Assembly: GCA_002900995.3 (NCBI GenBank)
Contig: CM035310.1
Span: 1,647,898-1,711,897 of the forward strand
DNA: 64,000 nt
From: Ganoderma boninense
Lineage: Eukaryota; Basidiomycota; Agaricomycetes; Polyporales; Polyporaceae
Direction: 5' to 3'
The position numbers were made by a program, and so were the translations under genes. Under the pieces are notes generated by a model, which was not told the DNA's origin, searched no databases, and worked only from the letters and a program-made list of their open reading frames with translations. This document shows, in pieces, positions 48,061-58,597 of the stretch (the stretch's first letter is position 1; each line of letters starts with the position of its first letter).

Positions 48061-48599
48061 TGTTACATCCTTAACCTAGTGGACTTACAGTTCAATAGGT
48101 TAGGCCGTTTAGACCAAAGCCTAGGGACTGACTAGAGTTTGGATACTAGACTTGTTAGGTCTAGAGGACGTAGGGGTATGAAGGTACTGCTCGCAGAGCA
48201 GTAGCTGGATAGACAAGAGACTGAAAACTGGGGGGTCACTACTGAGGTGTCGCCCCTTATATACATGTAGGATCCTAAGGTTTCAGGCTATGTATGTAGT
48301 GACTGTAGCTATAGGTTCAGGGCTATGGACTGCGGACTGCGGGCTGCGGACTGCGGGCTGCGGACTGCGGACTGCGGACTGCGGGCTGTGGACTGCGGGC
48401 TGTGGACTGCGGGCTGTGGACTGCGGGCTGCGGACTGCGGGCTGTGTACTGTGATCTATGTACTTGGTTACTGTGGGCTGTGGTCCCTATGCTGTACCCT
48501 GGGTGCTATGTACGTGGTTACCTCTTAATGGAATAGGTCTTTAGAAAGGAAAGGGAAAAGTATGGATGTGGTAAGCCTGCTTACTATGCGTCCGTAACA
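48061..48599 (-). repeat. 5' LTR of the large Gypsy element
   Basis: 539 bp, same ends as the 3' LTR. Holds 18 copies of the 7-bp GGRCTGY unit (48327-48452) against ten in the other LTR; 8 x 7 = 56 bp is the entire length difference. Only three other differences were seen, all transitions. Confidence 0.93.
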
Positions 48600-48604
48600 A
48601 AAAG

Positions 48605-49360
48605 AGCCTGTAGAGCAAGCTCCCAAACACTTTACAAGGAGTGTGGCTATAGAATAACCACCATCACACTGCCTTGCAAGCCATCAGATGAATGTAGATG
48701 GGAGAAGAGGCACACACACACTGCATCTCCCATCTGAGATAAGTCTGGTAGCACAGCACTATGCCGGACACACAAGGAGCCATGTCATTGGACACAGCAA
48801 AGCTAAGAGAAGGGGCTGCATCATTGGATGCAGCAGGAGGACAAGTCTGGTGGCTGTTGAGCTACCAGAACACAGGCACCAGGGCAGTGCAGCTACACAT
48901 GTATGAGATGCACATGTACAGTGCTGCCTAAGGCCTGTGCAACATTGAGGACACATCACTGGGTGCTCCTGAAGTCTTGGATCACTTTTGAGCAGCCAAA
49001 AGGGAGTGGACCAGGTAGCAGTGCTTTGGCGCACCAGCACTAGTCCCAAAATGTAAAAAGAAAGAGGAAAAAGGAAGACAAGGGCTTACCTGTGCTTCAA
49101 AAGCTGTACCACTATGACTCCAATGCATTGAGGGGTCACAGAAACCAGTTCTACCAATCTCCATGCCTTTTGACGGCCACCAAAAGCCACTTGAGGGTGC
49201 CTTGAGGGTCCAGGATGTGATTGAGGGCCACAAGAGGGTGTTTTGAGGTCAAGGATGAGGAGGAGAAAAGCCAGAGGGCCAAAGGAAGTGAGGTGAGGTG
49301 ATGGGAAGATGAGAGATGTGCTGGCACAGCAGTGCCAGCCAAAACGGGCATTTAAGCACC
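48605..49360. other. decayed repeat DNA right of the Gypsy element
   Basis: Continuation of the target sequence of the large element; short frames only. No domain recognised. Confidence 0.35.
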
Positions 49361-51593
49361 CAAGAAGTGCTATATGATATAGAGCTCTACTTTGGAGATA
49401 ATGAGTGGTGGCTAGTTGATGTGCTATGGTTCAAAGATGATGAAACAAGCTTCAATGGGCTCTCAAATGGGATGAAGACAAGCTGTGCAAAAGGATTGGG
49501 CAGCTGATACAAGCTTGTTGCACAGCAAGTCACGCCAGTACCAGGACTGGTTTTGGAAGGGGCCAGGGTAACTAGACAGTTCTCTGAGGATTCACTTATC
49601 AGCCTACCATTCCTTGCTTGCCATCCTCCTGAGTTCATTTCTACTGCTAAGCTCACAAAAGAGTGCATAGATAGGATAAAGCTCAACAAAAATAGATTTT
49701 TATAGCCCAAAGAAGAGAAGCTGTTTCAACACATCTTTCAGATAAACAGAAATGTCCTTGCATTCACCAAAGCAGACAGAGGATCATTTGGAGAAGATTA
49801 CTTTTCTCCATACATCACTGTAACTATTTTACATACACCATGAATAGAAAAGAATATTCTAGTGCCACCAGGAATAAAAGACAAAGTAATTGGTCTCTTA
49901 TGAGAGAAACTAGAGACAGGGGTCTATGAGTGATGTCAGTCATTGTATCACTCAAGATGGTTTTGTGTTCTAAAGAAAAATAGAAAGCTACCGCTTGTGC
50001 ATGGCTTTCAAAAGTTGAATGGCATCACAATTTGAGAAGCAGGACTACTACCAATCCTCAATGACTTTGTAGAACTATTTGCAGGCAGACAGTACTATAC
50101 TGTCTTTGACTTGTTCTGGGCATTTGATGGGCAAAAGCTTGACCCAATTAGCTGAGACATGACTCCCTTCCACTCACCATTGGGGCAGCTCTGGTTAACA
50201 TCAGTGCCCATAGGTTTTACAAACTCTTGTGCAGAGTTTCAAGCATACATGACATGTATCCTAGAGGATGAGATTTTTCATACAGCTAATGTGTTTATTG
50301 ATGACCTGCTGATTGAGGGTCCTCAAACATGTTACCTGGATGAAGATAGAAATCTAGAAGTCCTTCAAAATAACCCAGGGATTCCACACTTTATATGAGA
50401 GTATGCTCAGGATGTGCACAGGATTACACATCAGGTTGGCCATGCAAGAATCTAAATCTCAGGCTTGAAAGCACAAGTCTGTAGACCCAGTGTAGTTGTC
50501 ATTGGACAAAAATGCGCACCTGAAGGTGGAGTCCCAGAAGATGACAAGGTGGACAAAGTCTACAACTGGCTAGTGCCCACATCCATCAAGGAAGTGCAAG
50601 GATTTCTAGGTCTATGTAGAATAGTACAAGTTTGGATCAAAGACTTCTCACAAAAGGTCAAGCTGTTATGAGAGCTTATCAGACATAAAACAAAATTTGT
50701 CTAGGATAAGCAGTAGCAAGCAGCCTTTGATGAGATGAAAGATGTAATCTCAACTGCATCTGCATTACAACCTATTGACTATGCATCTCCAAAGCCAGTT
50801 ATATTGTCAGTTGACTCCAGCAAGTATGTGGTAGGATATATACTATTCTAGCTAGATAAAAACAACAAGCATAGACCTGCACAGTATGGGTATGGGTCAG
50901 TGTCAGTCCTACCGGGCAAAACAGAGTGTTAGAGCTATATGGACTCTGCCGAGTACTCTGACAATGCCAACTCTATCTAATTAGAGTAAAAAATTTGTAT
51001 ATAGAGGTTGATGCCAAGTATATTAAAAGCATGCTAGCAGCTCTAGACTTACAGCATTTAGCTGTAATCAATCACTGGATAGCAGAGATCTTAACATATT
51101 CACATACATTAATCTACTTGCCAATAGCAAAGCATAAAAGACCTGATGCATTATCTCGGTGGCCAATTGGAGAAGGAGAAATAATAAAGTATAACAAAGA
51201 AAATGAATAGAAGAAAAATGTGGCCCTATTCAAAAGATCGGGCCACACACAAGAAGATGAGACATACTCTGATCAGGCAGACACAAAAACCTAAGGCTGA
51301 ATGTAGGTCAACCTGTAGGTGATTGAGATCTGAACCTGTAGGTTTAGCCACTTTCAGAAGTCTAATTGGGATCTGTATATATAATAAGCAGTATCCTGGC
51401 TATATACCAGTACAGATACTGTTGGATGAAAGAGTTTTTACATAACAAGTTAGGGCACAGAGGTGAAGAGCCAACATTTAAGACAGTCAAAGAGAGACTG
51501 TTCTGGCCATTTTACCAGAGTGATGTCCAGCACCATGTGCACTTATGTCAGGAATGCAAAATAAAAAGCACTAAAACAATAGAAGTGCATCTT
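49361..51593 (+). pseudogene. decayed Ty3/Gypsy pol, second family
   Basis: Fragments in several frames on the plus strand: RT (TPFHSPLGQLWLTSVPIGFT, NVFIDDLLIEGPQT with the FIDD catalytic box, KEVQGFLGLCRI), RNase H (HKRPDALSRWPIGEG) and integrase zinc-binding (FLHNKLGHRGEEPTFKTVKE, VHLCQECKIKS). Many stops and AT-rich drift. Truncated where LTR-R begins at 51594. Different from the large element (FIDD versus YMDD). Confidence 0.8.
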
Positions 51594-52019
51594 TGTTGAG
51601 GTTGGTGCTGTAGTGCCTGCAATTTTGATTGCACCAAGTCCACAATCACACCGTACATACATTGCAGTGTCCCCTACCTGGGATATTTTTTATTTTGTTA
51701 GAGTAGCACACCCCATAGAGATACTACATTGTCTTCATTAGAGGCTCCAACTAGCTTAGATCTGCATCCTGCTCTACTTTACACTGTACAATCTGCAATT
51801 CTCCTTCTCTGGATGCTATAATGGCACCAGTAGCACAGTGTTACATACTCTACCTAGCATGTGCTCTATGAGCTGTATTGACACCTCTGTCAGGCTCTGT
51901 GTCCTTACACTTTACAGAGCTTGACATAGGTGAGTAGCATATCTTAGTTTCCTATAATATAGACTTTACAGAGCTTGACACAGGCCATTGTGACATCTTG
52001 AGGGCCACTGCAGCCAACA
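51594..52019 (-). repeat. LTR-R copy 1
   Basis: 426 bp with ends TGTTG/CAACA; contains ACTGTACAATCTGC, a GGCACCAGTAGC block and AGGCTCTGTGTCC, shared inverted with 57383 and 63434. No TSD found (ATCTT / AGTAC); adjacent to the decayed pol and possibly its own LTR. Confidence 0.65.
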
Positions 52020-52036
52020 AGTACAGGCCTTATATT

Positions 52037-52965
52037 AAGGCTGAACACCATTACAGTTAACACTGCAGTTAACAATTAACCGAGCTGCACTTTGAGCCGC
52101 GCAGTATGTTGAAACAGCCATGCTAACCACTGCACTATGGGCTCTTAATTAACACATACATATGTATATTCATATACCAATAACCATTTAGCTCTTATCT
52201 TGTCTTATCTATCTTATTTTATCTTATCTCAGTAAGTAAGACTACTTACTATGTTACTTACCTATGGCTGTAATGGTCTGTTGGTGTAGTGGTTAGTACA
52301 CCTAATCAAATGAATGCAGAGCCTTGACGTCTCTGGTTCAATTCCCAGTTACAACACTATTATATTAACAACTATTAATCATCCCCTGCAGTTTATAAAT
52401 TGAGTTACAGTTTACACATTAACTGAACTGTGATTAATAATAGGTACATTGCCTCTCCAGGCAGACCTGGCCACTGAGGCTCCAATTATCAAGTACTCAT
52501 TTGCTGAAAGAACCTGAGATAGAGTGTGTTAGTCTAAGTAGATACTAGTACACTGTGAGCGGGCTAAAGCCTGCCCTTGTGCACTATGCTGCTATCCTAC
52601 TCCGTTGTAGTTGTCACAGTACCTTACTGCAAACGAGTAAACTTTATGATGCCCCACCCAGGCCCCACCCTTCAGCTTCAGAGTGAGAACACATAGATCT
52701 CCAATCAAAGGAAGTCAAAAACAGACAGCAGTGGCAAGCACAATGGGGCTCATAGGTGCCAGGGGTCCGTTTGATGGATTTTCTGAACATGGTCTCCTCC
52801 ACGTTTTGATAGCACTGCTAACATGGACTGTCATTACTGAAATACAAACCTTACCACTAAAGTGTCCAGGCATAAACTGCAGTGCAGTTAAGCTGCAGCT
52901 CTCAGAGGACTGTTAACTGTGATCATGGCTCCGGCTCAACCATGGTTTGAGCCATGTTTAGCCTT
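52037..52965. mobile_element. second MULE-like foldback copy with nested insertion
   Basis: Starts AAGGCTGAACACC and ends TTTAGCCTT, in the opposite orientation to 33591-34273. It carries both tRNA-like blocks (about 52085-52150 and 52268-52360) and the GATAA/TTATC loop. About 430 bp at 52444-52873 are absent from the first copy and look inserted. Flanks share CCTTATAT (52028-52035 and 52967-52974), an 8-bp match inside a probable 10-bp duplication. Confidence 0.65.
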
Positions 52966-52967
52966 AC

Positions 52968-53214
52968 CTTATATGTATGTAATGGACAATGAGAACCAGA
53001 GACAATAGGTAACTATGGACACAGAAACCAGTGGGAGGACAATAGGATGTAGTACAATGATGACAGGAACAATGAGTACCAGGAGTTATTGTACTTGAGA
53101 ACAAGGGACGGGTTTGCTAAACAATGGAGGACAATAAGGACAATGCGGGAGGCAAACTGTCCAAAAAGGGAAAGAGAGACGCCAGGGTAGGCGCTGAGCA
53201 TGCTGTTCATGACA
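52968..53214 (-). repeat. LTR-A copy 4, truncated
   Basis: On the minus strand starts TGTCATGAACAGC and runs only to the TATA region (TACATACATATAAGG-like). It is the 3' LTR of the chromodomain fragment next to it. Confidence 0.75.
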
Positions 53215-53531
53215 ATACCCCCCTCCTAAGGATCGTGTTCTCACGATCAAGTCTTCTTGTTGAGGGGGCCAAGAGCGTCGGGATGTGTCAAATGAAACTT
53301 TTGCAGCACTTTTGGCGCATTTGCTAGATCCAACACATCTTCCCAGCTATCATGTTCAGGGCCCCAACCCTTCCAGTAAACAAGATACTGCAGTTTCTTC
53401 CACTGCCTATACCGATGCGGCTCTAACACTTCCTCTACTTCACTTGGTTGGAAGTGGGCCATTGCTGGCAGGTGACGATTGATGAGGAACAGAGTTACAT
53501 ACTTCTGACTGCTACTGTTTATGCTGCTCAA
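53215..53531 (-). pseudogene. Gypsy integrase chromodomain end plus polypurine tract
   Basis: Minus-strand frame 53247-53531: [40 protein letters not shown], then the stop. 53215-53225 reads AGGAGGGGGTAT just before the LTR, a polypurine tract. This proves that LTR-A belongs to a chromodomain Gypsy family. Confidence 0.8.
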
Positions 53532-54029
53532 ATAGATGAAACTTTGCTTGTGTTTAAAGTTACATTACACATATATTTACCAGTATTTTGGACACTTGTT
53601 TTAAACAACATAGTATATAAGATTTATAATAAGTATCTTAGCATACAAAGATTACAAATACATATAGTAGTGGAAAGGCCACTTTGTGTCTGCTTGTACT
53701 CAGTTGCTGAGGCAGAAGTTCTAAAAGGAAGTATTGTATAGTATAATTCTTGTCTGGCTAGCAAGAGTGTTTGGTGCAGTGGTTTTTAGCACTGCACTGA
53801 CCACTTCAGTTGCAGAGCCAGGGTTCAACTCCTACTTGAACCAACTGAAAATTAAATCTTTTTTGCCATAAGTAAGTTCAAAGATGAGATAAGAACAGTG
53901 CAGCAATGCTGCAATTAATGTTTTGTACTACTGGTTAGCCCCCAGAATGCAAAGGCAAACCTGCACACAGTGTCAGCTCTACCCATAGTCGGGGCCACCA
54001 ACTGCTGACTTAGTCCTGGGTGCTTTTGG
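53532..54029. other. decayed DNA with a tRNA-like stretch
   Basis: AT-rich. 53767-53855 has a TGGTGCAGTGG A-box-like and GGTTCAACTCC B-box-like pair, so it may be a SINE remnant. Nothing else recognised. Confidence 0.35.
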
Positions 54030-54166
54030 TGTCATGAATAGGCATTATGAACTACATATATAGTACCAGCCAAGTGTCAAGCCAAGCTTGACATTGCGTC
54101 CTTTTGCCGTAGCTGGTTCAGCGGCTGGTCTGTTCCTAACATAGTTCGTAATGCCTGTTCATGACA
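54030..54166. mobile_element. 137-bp MITE-like element with 25-bp inverted repeats
   Basis: Left end TGTCATGAATAGGCATTATG and right end, inverted, TGTCATGAACAGGCATTACG; about three mismatches over 25 bp. No transposase. Target duplication not identified. Confidence 0.6.
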
Positions 54167-54774
54167 TTCTGCATTTGATCTTTTGGAAGCTAGAAGTTAT
54201 AGGCACAACATTTTCTAGAAGCCTATCAAGTTTGATAGAAGTGGGGAGACAGGTGAGTTAACAAACAATATTTCAAGTGCATTTTTAGACTCATCAATTG
54301 GCATTGAAGGCCATTAGTCACACAACACTTTGTTGCATTGTTATGTTTAATTATAACAGGCATGCCAACGCAGATGAATAGTTTGCCAAGACTATTGTTT
54401 GTCAAGGATTGGTCTAGTGCCCAGAGTTGCACTTGCAAAGTGGGGTTAATCAGGTTGGTCTTTGTTCTAAAATTTATAGCTTTTTTAAATTGTTTTTAAA
54501 GCAATATGGAAACATTTACCACTATATTTGTCTATAAAGTAAAAGTGTACTAGCTCTTGCTTAGTGTTTCTAGCAACCTGCCTAGATCCTAGTCTGTTGA
54601 GCTCATGTTTATGAAAGTTGAATGTGATAATTATAGACATATTACAAAATCTAGGCTGATTTAGCTTTGGTCTTTCTGGCCCTCTGCCTGCTATTCTAGT
54701 CTCTAGTAGTGCTCTAAGATTTTTTAGACAAGGTCAAAGTTTAACAACTTGTATTTGTGTCTTTTAGAAAAATA

Positions 54775-55072
54775 GCTCCCATCATCCAATTGTTCTCTTG
54801 TTGCTGTTGTTCTATACAGTATTTCTTAATGCCTACATTTATAGTTACCTCTTGTCTACAGTTTCTACTGTCTAGTACATATCTACAGACCTTAGTTTAA
54901 CTTCTTGTCTCTAAATTAGCCTTACTATATTCTCACTTATTATATATATATATATATATACTCACTCAATAGCCTAAGTGTCAAGCCCTGCTCTTCTTGT
55001 ACAAGCACTCCTCAACACCCTTGCATATTTGTAAGCTTTTTTGACCTTATTTGACAGTTAGTCATCACAACA
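54775..55072 (+). repeat. LTR-A copy, highly decayed
   Basis: Recognisable blocks: ATAGTTACCTCTTGTC, CAGACCTTAGTTTAACTTCT, TACTCACTCAATAG, CAAGCCCTGCTCTT, TTATTTGACAGTTAGTCA. A (TA)n run of about 22 bp sits at 54940-54961. Confidence 0.55.
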
Positions 55073-55680
55073 ATGCTGTATTTATTGAGGTGCAAATAGA
55101 TGCATTGAGAACATATTGCATTCTATGTGACATATTTATAAATGTACATATTATGGCTCTTCTTGTCTTAATGCATAATTAGCATAAGTGTCTATTACAG
55201 TAGGTTGAAGGTTTCAAATTTGTAAGTGAGAGTGAAGTTACATTGCTCTGATATTTGCACCATTAGATAGAGCTCACAATTTTGATTCTAATAACATATA
55301 ACACACATATATTGACCTTGATATTGAGTAAGCTAGGAATAAAACATGTACCTACCATTATGTGGAGTCACATGACCTAATCATGTGACTTATGTCATGT
55401 GACCAAACACATCACATGATATAAGTCACAGGAAAAGCGGGCAACTTCCACATTCCAAGGGAGATTGGTATTGGTCCACTTTTGTCCTAGACACCCTTAC
55501 ATTGGTCCCCCAGACCAATCTGACCAAAACAGACCCTAACCCCGCACCTGAATAGGTGCGCACGTCTCCAGGTGGATGTCTGCACACTGGGAACCCACAA
55601 ATCCATGCGTGGAACTGTAATATCATTCATGCATAAGAAAATTGTACATAGAGTAGAAATATCGCATGTCAGCTAGTACT
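55073..55680. other. spacer with CATGTGAC palindromes
   Basis: 55365-55430 holds several TCACATGA/TCATGTGA motifs in both orientations. 55430-55620 is GC-richer than its surroundings. No gene recognised. Confidence 0.35.
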
Positions 55681-55681
55681 A

Positions 55682-56390
55682 CTACAGTAGATCAACTTGA
55701 GCAACCAAGAGATGATTGCAAATGACTGAGACCGAGAGAGCAGCTCCAGGACTGTGATTGGCAACCTTTGCACTGAGTTTTGTTGGTGACTCTGTTGCAG
55801 TTACGGAGTGCACCAGGACCCAGATGCGTAGCCCAAGGCATGACATAGAGCAAGGGAGGGAGAATGTGCAAGACAAGTTGTCCAAATCTATGTCCACCAC
55901 GCGCACGGCACAATTATGCCGAACCAGCCAGCCCATGCTCATCATCCTGTAAAACCTCGAGTGGGGGTTCCGAAAGACAATCTATGCGCAAGCACGCTAC
56001 TCCACCATGTTCCTCGAGTACCACAGCCTCGCCAGGGGCCAGCTTGAACAAATAGAAGAGTTTAAAGAGGTACCTTGATGGTTTCAACCCAGGCACAGTC
56101 ACTATCCAGTCATATATGAGAGCGGCGATGGCGTAGTTGTTCATTGCCAGTGTGCCGGGAGCGCTTCGGTTGACTACCATGTAGTTGTAGAGCCTTGCGA
56201 CAGCCTCCACGAAGCACACAGGATGGAAGACATTGCCATCTGTGAAGATGTTTTTGGGCTGAGAGAATGATGGGGGGTGTTCAACGAAGTTGCATGCAAT
56301 GCTGTTGATTACAATGTGGACATTCTTCGCAGTCTGCCAGACCCCGTCACTGCAAATCTGGCAGCTGTGATTCATGTCCATGTAAGGCTG
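55682..56390 (-). pseudogene. unknown GC-richer coding-like fragment
   Basis: Minus-strand frame 55914-56390: MNHSCQICSDGVWQTAKNVH, FTDGNVFHPVCFVEAVARLY, NNYAIAALIYDWIVTVPGLK, ending AGSA; other frames continue to 55682. GC content is above the neighbouring repeats. The upstream side is cut by a repeat that starts AAGGCTGAACATAGG at 56384. No family recognised; maybe a captured gene fragment. Confidence 0.4.
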
Positions 56391-56600
56391 AACATAGGTC
56401 TGAGTTGTGTGCAGGTCAACCTGGCTTGAACCTGGATATTTACCCATAGGTTGTGATCTATAGGTTTAATCAGGTTCTAAGTACTCGTACTATGAATCAG
56501 CCCCAAATCTGAATCAGGCATCTGGAAAGAGGTGACCTAGATCTGTAAGTTTAGGTATGGGTCACTTGCAGGTTGACTCATACTTTAACAGCCAAAAATG
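56384..56600. repeat. AAGGCTGAAC short foldback-like repeat
   Basis: Starts AAGGCTGAACATAGGTC, contains CAGGTCAACCTGG and GCAGGTTGACTC in opposite directions. Similar short pieces at 51292-51365 and 31755-31940. Right boundary unclear. Confidence 0.4.
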
Positions 56601-57063
56601 GCATAAATTGAAGGTTTTAGATCATGAATTGTCCTTGTATGGTTTAATACTACATATATGAGCATATTTCTAATATGAAAACACTAGTAACACTCAATAC
56701 TAAGTCAAAATCTTCAACAGTAGCTAAAAAAATACTATATTTAGTGTTCAAATCAAATCAATAATTTGGCCTATGTCATGAATGGCACACTCGGCGCCTA
56801 CCCCGGCATCTCTCTTTCTCTTTTGGGACAGTTTGCCTCCCGCGGCGTCCTTATTGTCCTCCGTTGTTTAGCAAACCTGTCCCTTGTTCTCGAAGTTCAA
56901 TAACTCCTGTTACCCATTGTTCCCATCGCCATTGTACTACATACCATTGTTCCACTGGTTCCTTCTATAGTTACCTATTGTCCCTGGTTTCCATTGTCTG
57001 TTACATGTATATAAGACTTGTACTTTGCTGCCTGGAGACCTCAGTTTCGACCTCTTGTCTCCA

Positions 57064-57382
57064 AGTTGATAAAGGTGGAAAAGTGACCAGACCGGGGATT
57101 GAACCCAGGACCTGCTGGTTTGCACCCAGACGCTCTACCACTGAGCTATCCAGCCTTGGGTTCAGTAGAGACACCAGTTTATTAGTGTGGCTTAGTGTAA
57201 CTGTAGCTCCCTGTCTATATGGCATTCATGCTATGCACTAGACATTAGGAGGCTTATGGCAGTTCAGGGACTAATACCTGCTGGATGAGTAAGCATGGTT
57301 ACCACATCCTAACACTCTCTCCTAATCTGATTACTCATCCAACCTTCACCTGCGGATGCAAAGCGTACCAGGGCTCATAACC
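57064..57382 (-). repeat. tRNA-Cys-like module (SINE-like), copy 1
   Basis: Minus-strand tRNA-like unit at 57084-57155: 7-bp acceptor stem with two GU pairs, TAGCTCAGTGGTAGAGC D arm, loop GTGCAAA (anticodon GCA by position), T arm GGGTTCAATCCCC. The first anticodon-stem pair is mismatched and the discriminator is A. An additional 225 bp (to CCACATCCTAAC and beyond) is shared with the copy at 63483. Confidence 0.6.
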
Positions 57383-57793
57383 TGTTGGCTGCAGTGGCCC
57401 TTAGGACGTCACAATGGCCTGTGTCAAGCTCTGTAAAGTCTGTATTGCAGGAAACTAAGATATGCTACTCTGTAAAGTCTAAGGACACAGAGCCTGACAG
57501 ATGTGTCGATACAGCTCATAGAGCACGTGCTAGGTAGAGTATGTAACGCTGTGCTACTGGCGCCATTATGGCGCCCAGAGAGCGAGAATTGCGGACTGTA
57601 CAGTGTAAACTAGAGCAGGATGCAGATCTAAGCTAGTTGGAGTCTCTAATGAAGACAATGTTGTATCTCTATGAGATGTGCTACTCTAACGAAATGAAAA
57701 ATAGGGTAAGTAGGAGACAATGCAAAGTACATACGGTGCGATCGCAGACTTGGTGCAATCAAAACTGCGGGCGCTACAGCACTGACTTCAACA
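57383..57793 (+). repeat. LTR-R copy 2
   Basis: TGTTGGCTGCAGTGG to TGACTTCAACA, 411 bp, uninterrupted. Contains a palindromic GGCGCCATTATGGCGCC. Nested in LTR-A copy 5. Confidence 0.65.
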
Positions 57794-57959
57794 CAAGTAA
57801 GCCTCACTGTATTCTCACTTGTTAGTTACTCACTCAATACATCTTGTCTCCAGCCTGACTGTCGAGCCCTGCTCTGCTCTCACTGCACAAGTGCTCATCG
57901 ACACTCTTGCTCATCTCGTAAGCCTCCTCCCTGATCTTACTCAACAGCCAGTCGTAACA

Positions 57960-58597
57960 TTAGGTCGTGTCACAGCCTATCGACAGCGCCACCAAACAAA
58001 CAAACAAAGGGGCTCACTGATGGGGCACACAGGGGGTGGCAACAAAAGGGAAGAGGATGGGTTGCCTAGACTAGAAGGCACAGAGGGGCAGGGGCTGTTA
58101 GGCTGCCTACAGTGGAAGGGAGGGAAGAACAGAAGACAGAATCTGAGGTTCTTGATCCTACATCACAGCCCTTTATATATTACATGGGAACAGCACACAG
58201 ACCATCAGTTTAGGGCAGGTCCCGGGACCTGTCGCAGGTAAGAGAATGATCTAAGAAGCAGATAAGATAGGGAAAGAGATAAGATAAAAGGAAGAGATGA
58301 GATAAAGGAAAGGGAGATAAGATAAAGAGAAAGATAAGATGAACTGAGAGATAACTTGTCCTGATAAGATGCCAGACTAAGTGTGGCGTGAAAAACCGTG
58401 ACAGTATGGCATGCTTATATTGTGTTTAAAGCTTTATAAAATTAGTCTAGACAATGTTTAGTCTTATTCATATGTCTACTGCATGCTGCTGTAGTGCTAC
58501 TCTGCACTATTTAGTGCTATGCTTGAACTACTCTTTTTGGAACCTCTCAAATATTACCTAACATGTACTACTATTCTAATAGTCTAATAGTTTCTAA
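57960..58597. other. retroelement internal remnant and purine-rich DNA
   Basis: 57970-58036 repeats the block (ACAA)n / GGCACACAGGGGGTGG seen before LTR-A at 32608. 58240-58350 is a GATAAG-rich purine tract. No gene. Confidence 0.4.

Larger units (their letters stand above)
36943..48599 (-). mobile_element. 11.66 kb Ty3/Gypsy chromovirus with extra post-pol ORFs
   Basis: Complete element on the minus strand with LTRs at both ends and a perfect 5-bp TSD AAAAG (36938-36942 and 48600-48604). Order in its own direction: 5' LTR, about 1.7 kb leader with an extra frame, gag with a CCHC knuckle, protease, reverse transcriptase, RNase H, integrase with C-terminal chromodomain, about 3.9 kb of additional ORFs, polypurine tract, 3' LTR. 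Usual chromoviruses are 5-7 kb, so this one is about twice as long. The LTRs differ by three transitions plus repeat number, so insertion is recent. pol has four in-frame stops and a frameshift, so the copy is not autonomous. Cargo ORFs are annotated separately. Confidence 0.93.
56774..57959 (+). repeat. LTR-A copy 5, split by nested repeats
   Basis: Left half 56774-57063 ends at GTCTCCAAG and right half resumes at about 57794 (AGTAAGCCTCACTG) and ends AGTCGTAACA at 57959. The 730 bp between are a tRNA-Cys-like module (-) and LTR-R copy 2 (+). CAAG occurs at both edges and may be a short target duplication. Confidence 0.75.

Noticed and set aside
49387..49710. Secretory-looking frame on the minus strand
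   Set aside because: It is the antisense shadow of the decayed plus-strand Gypsy pol region.
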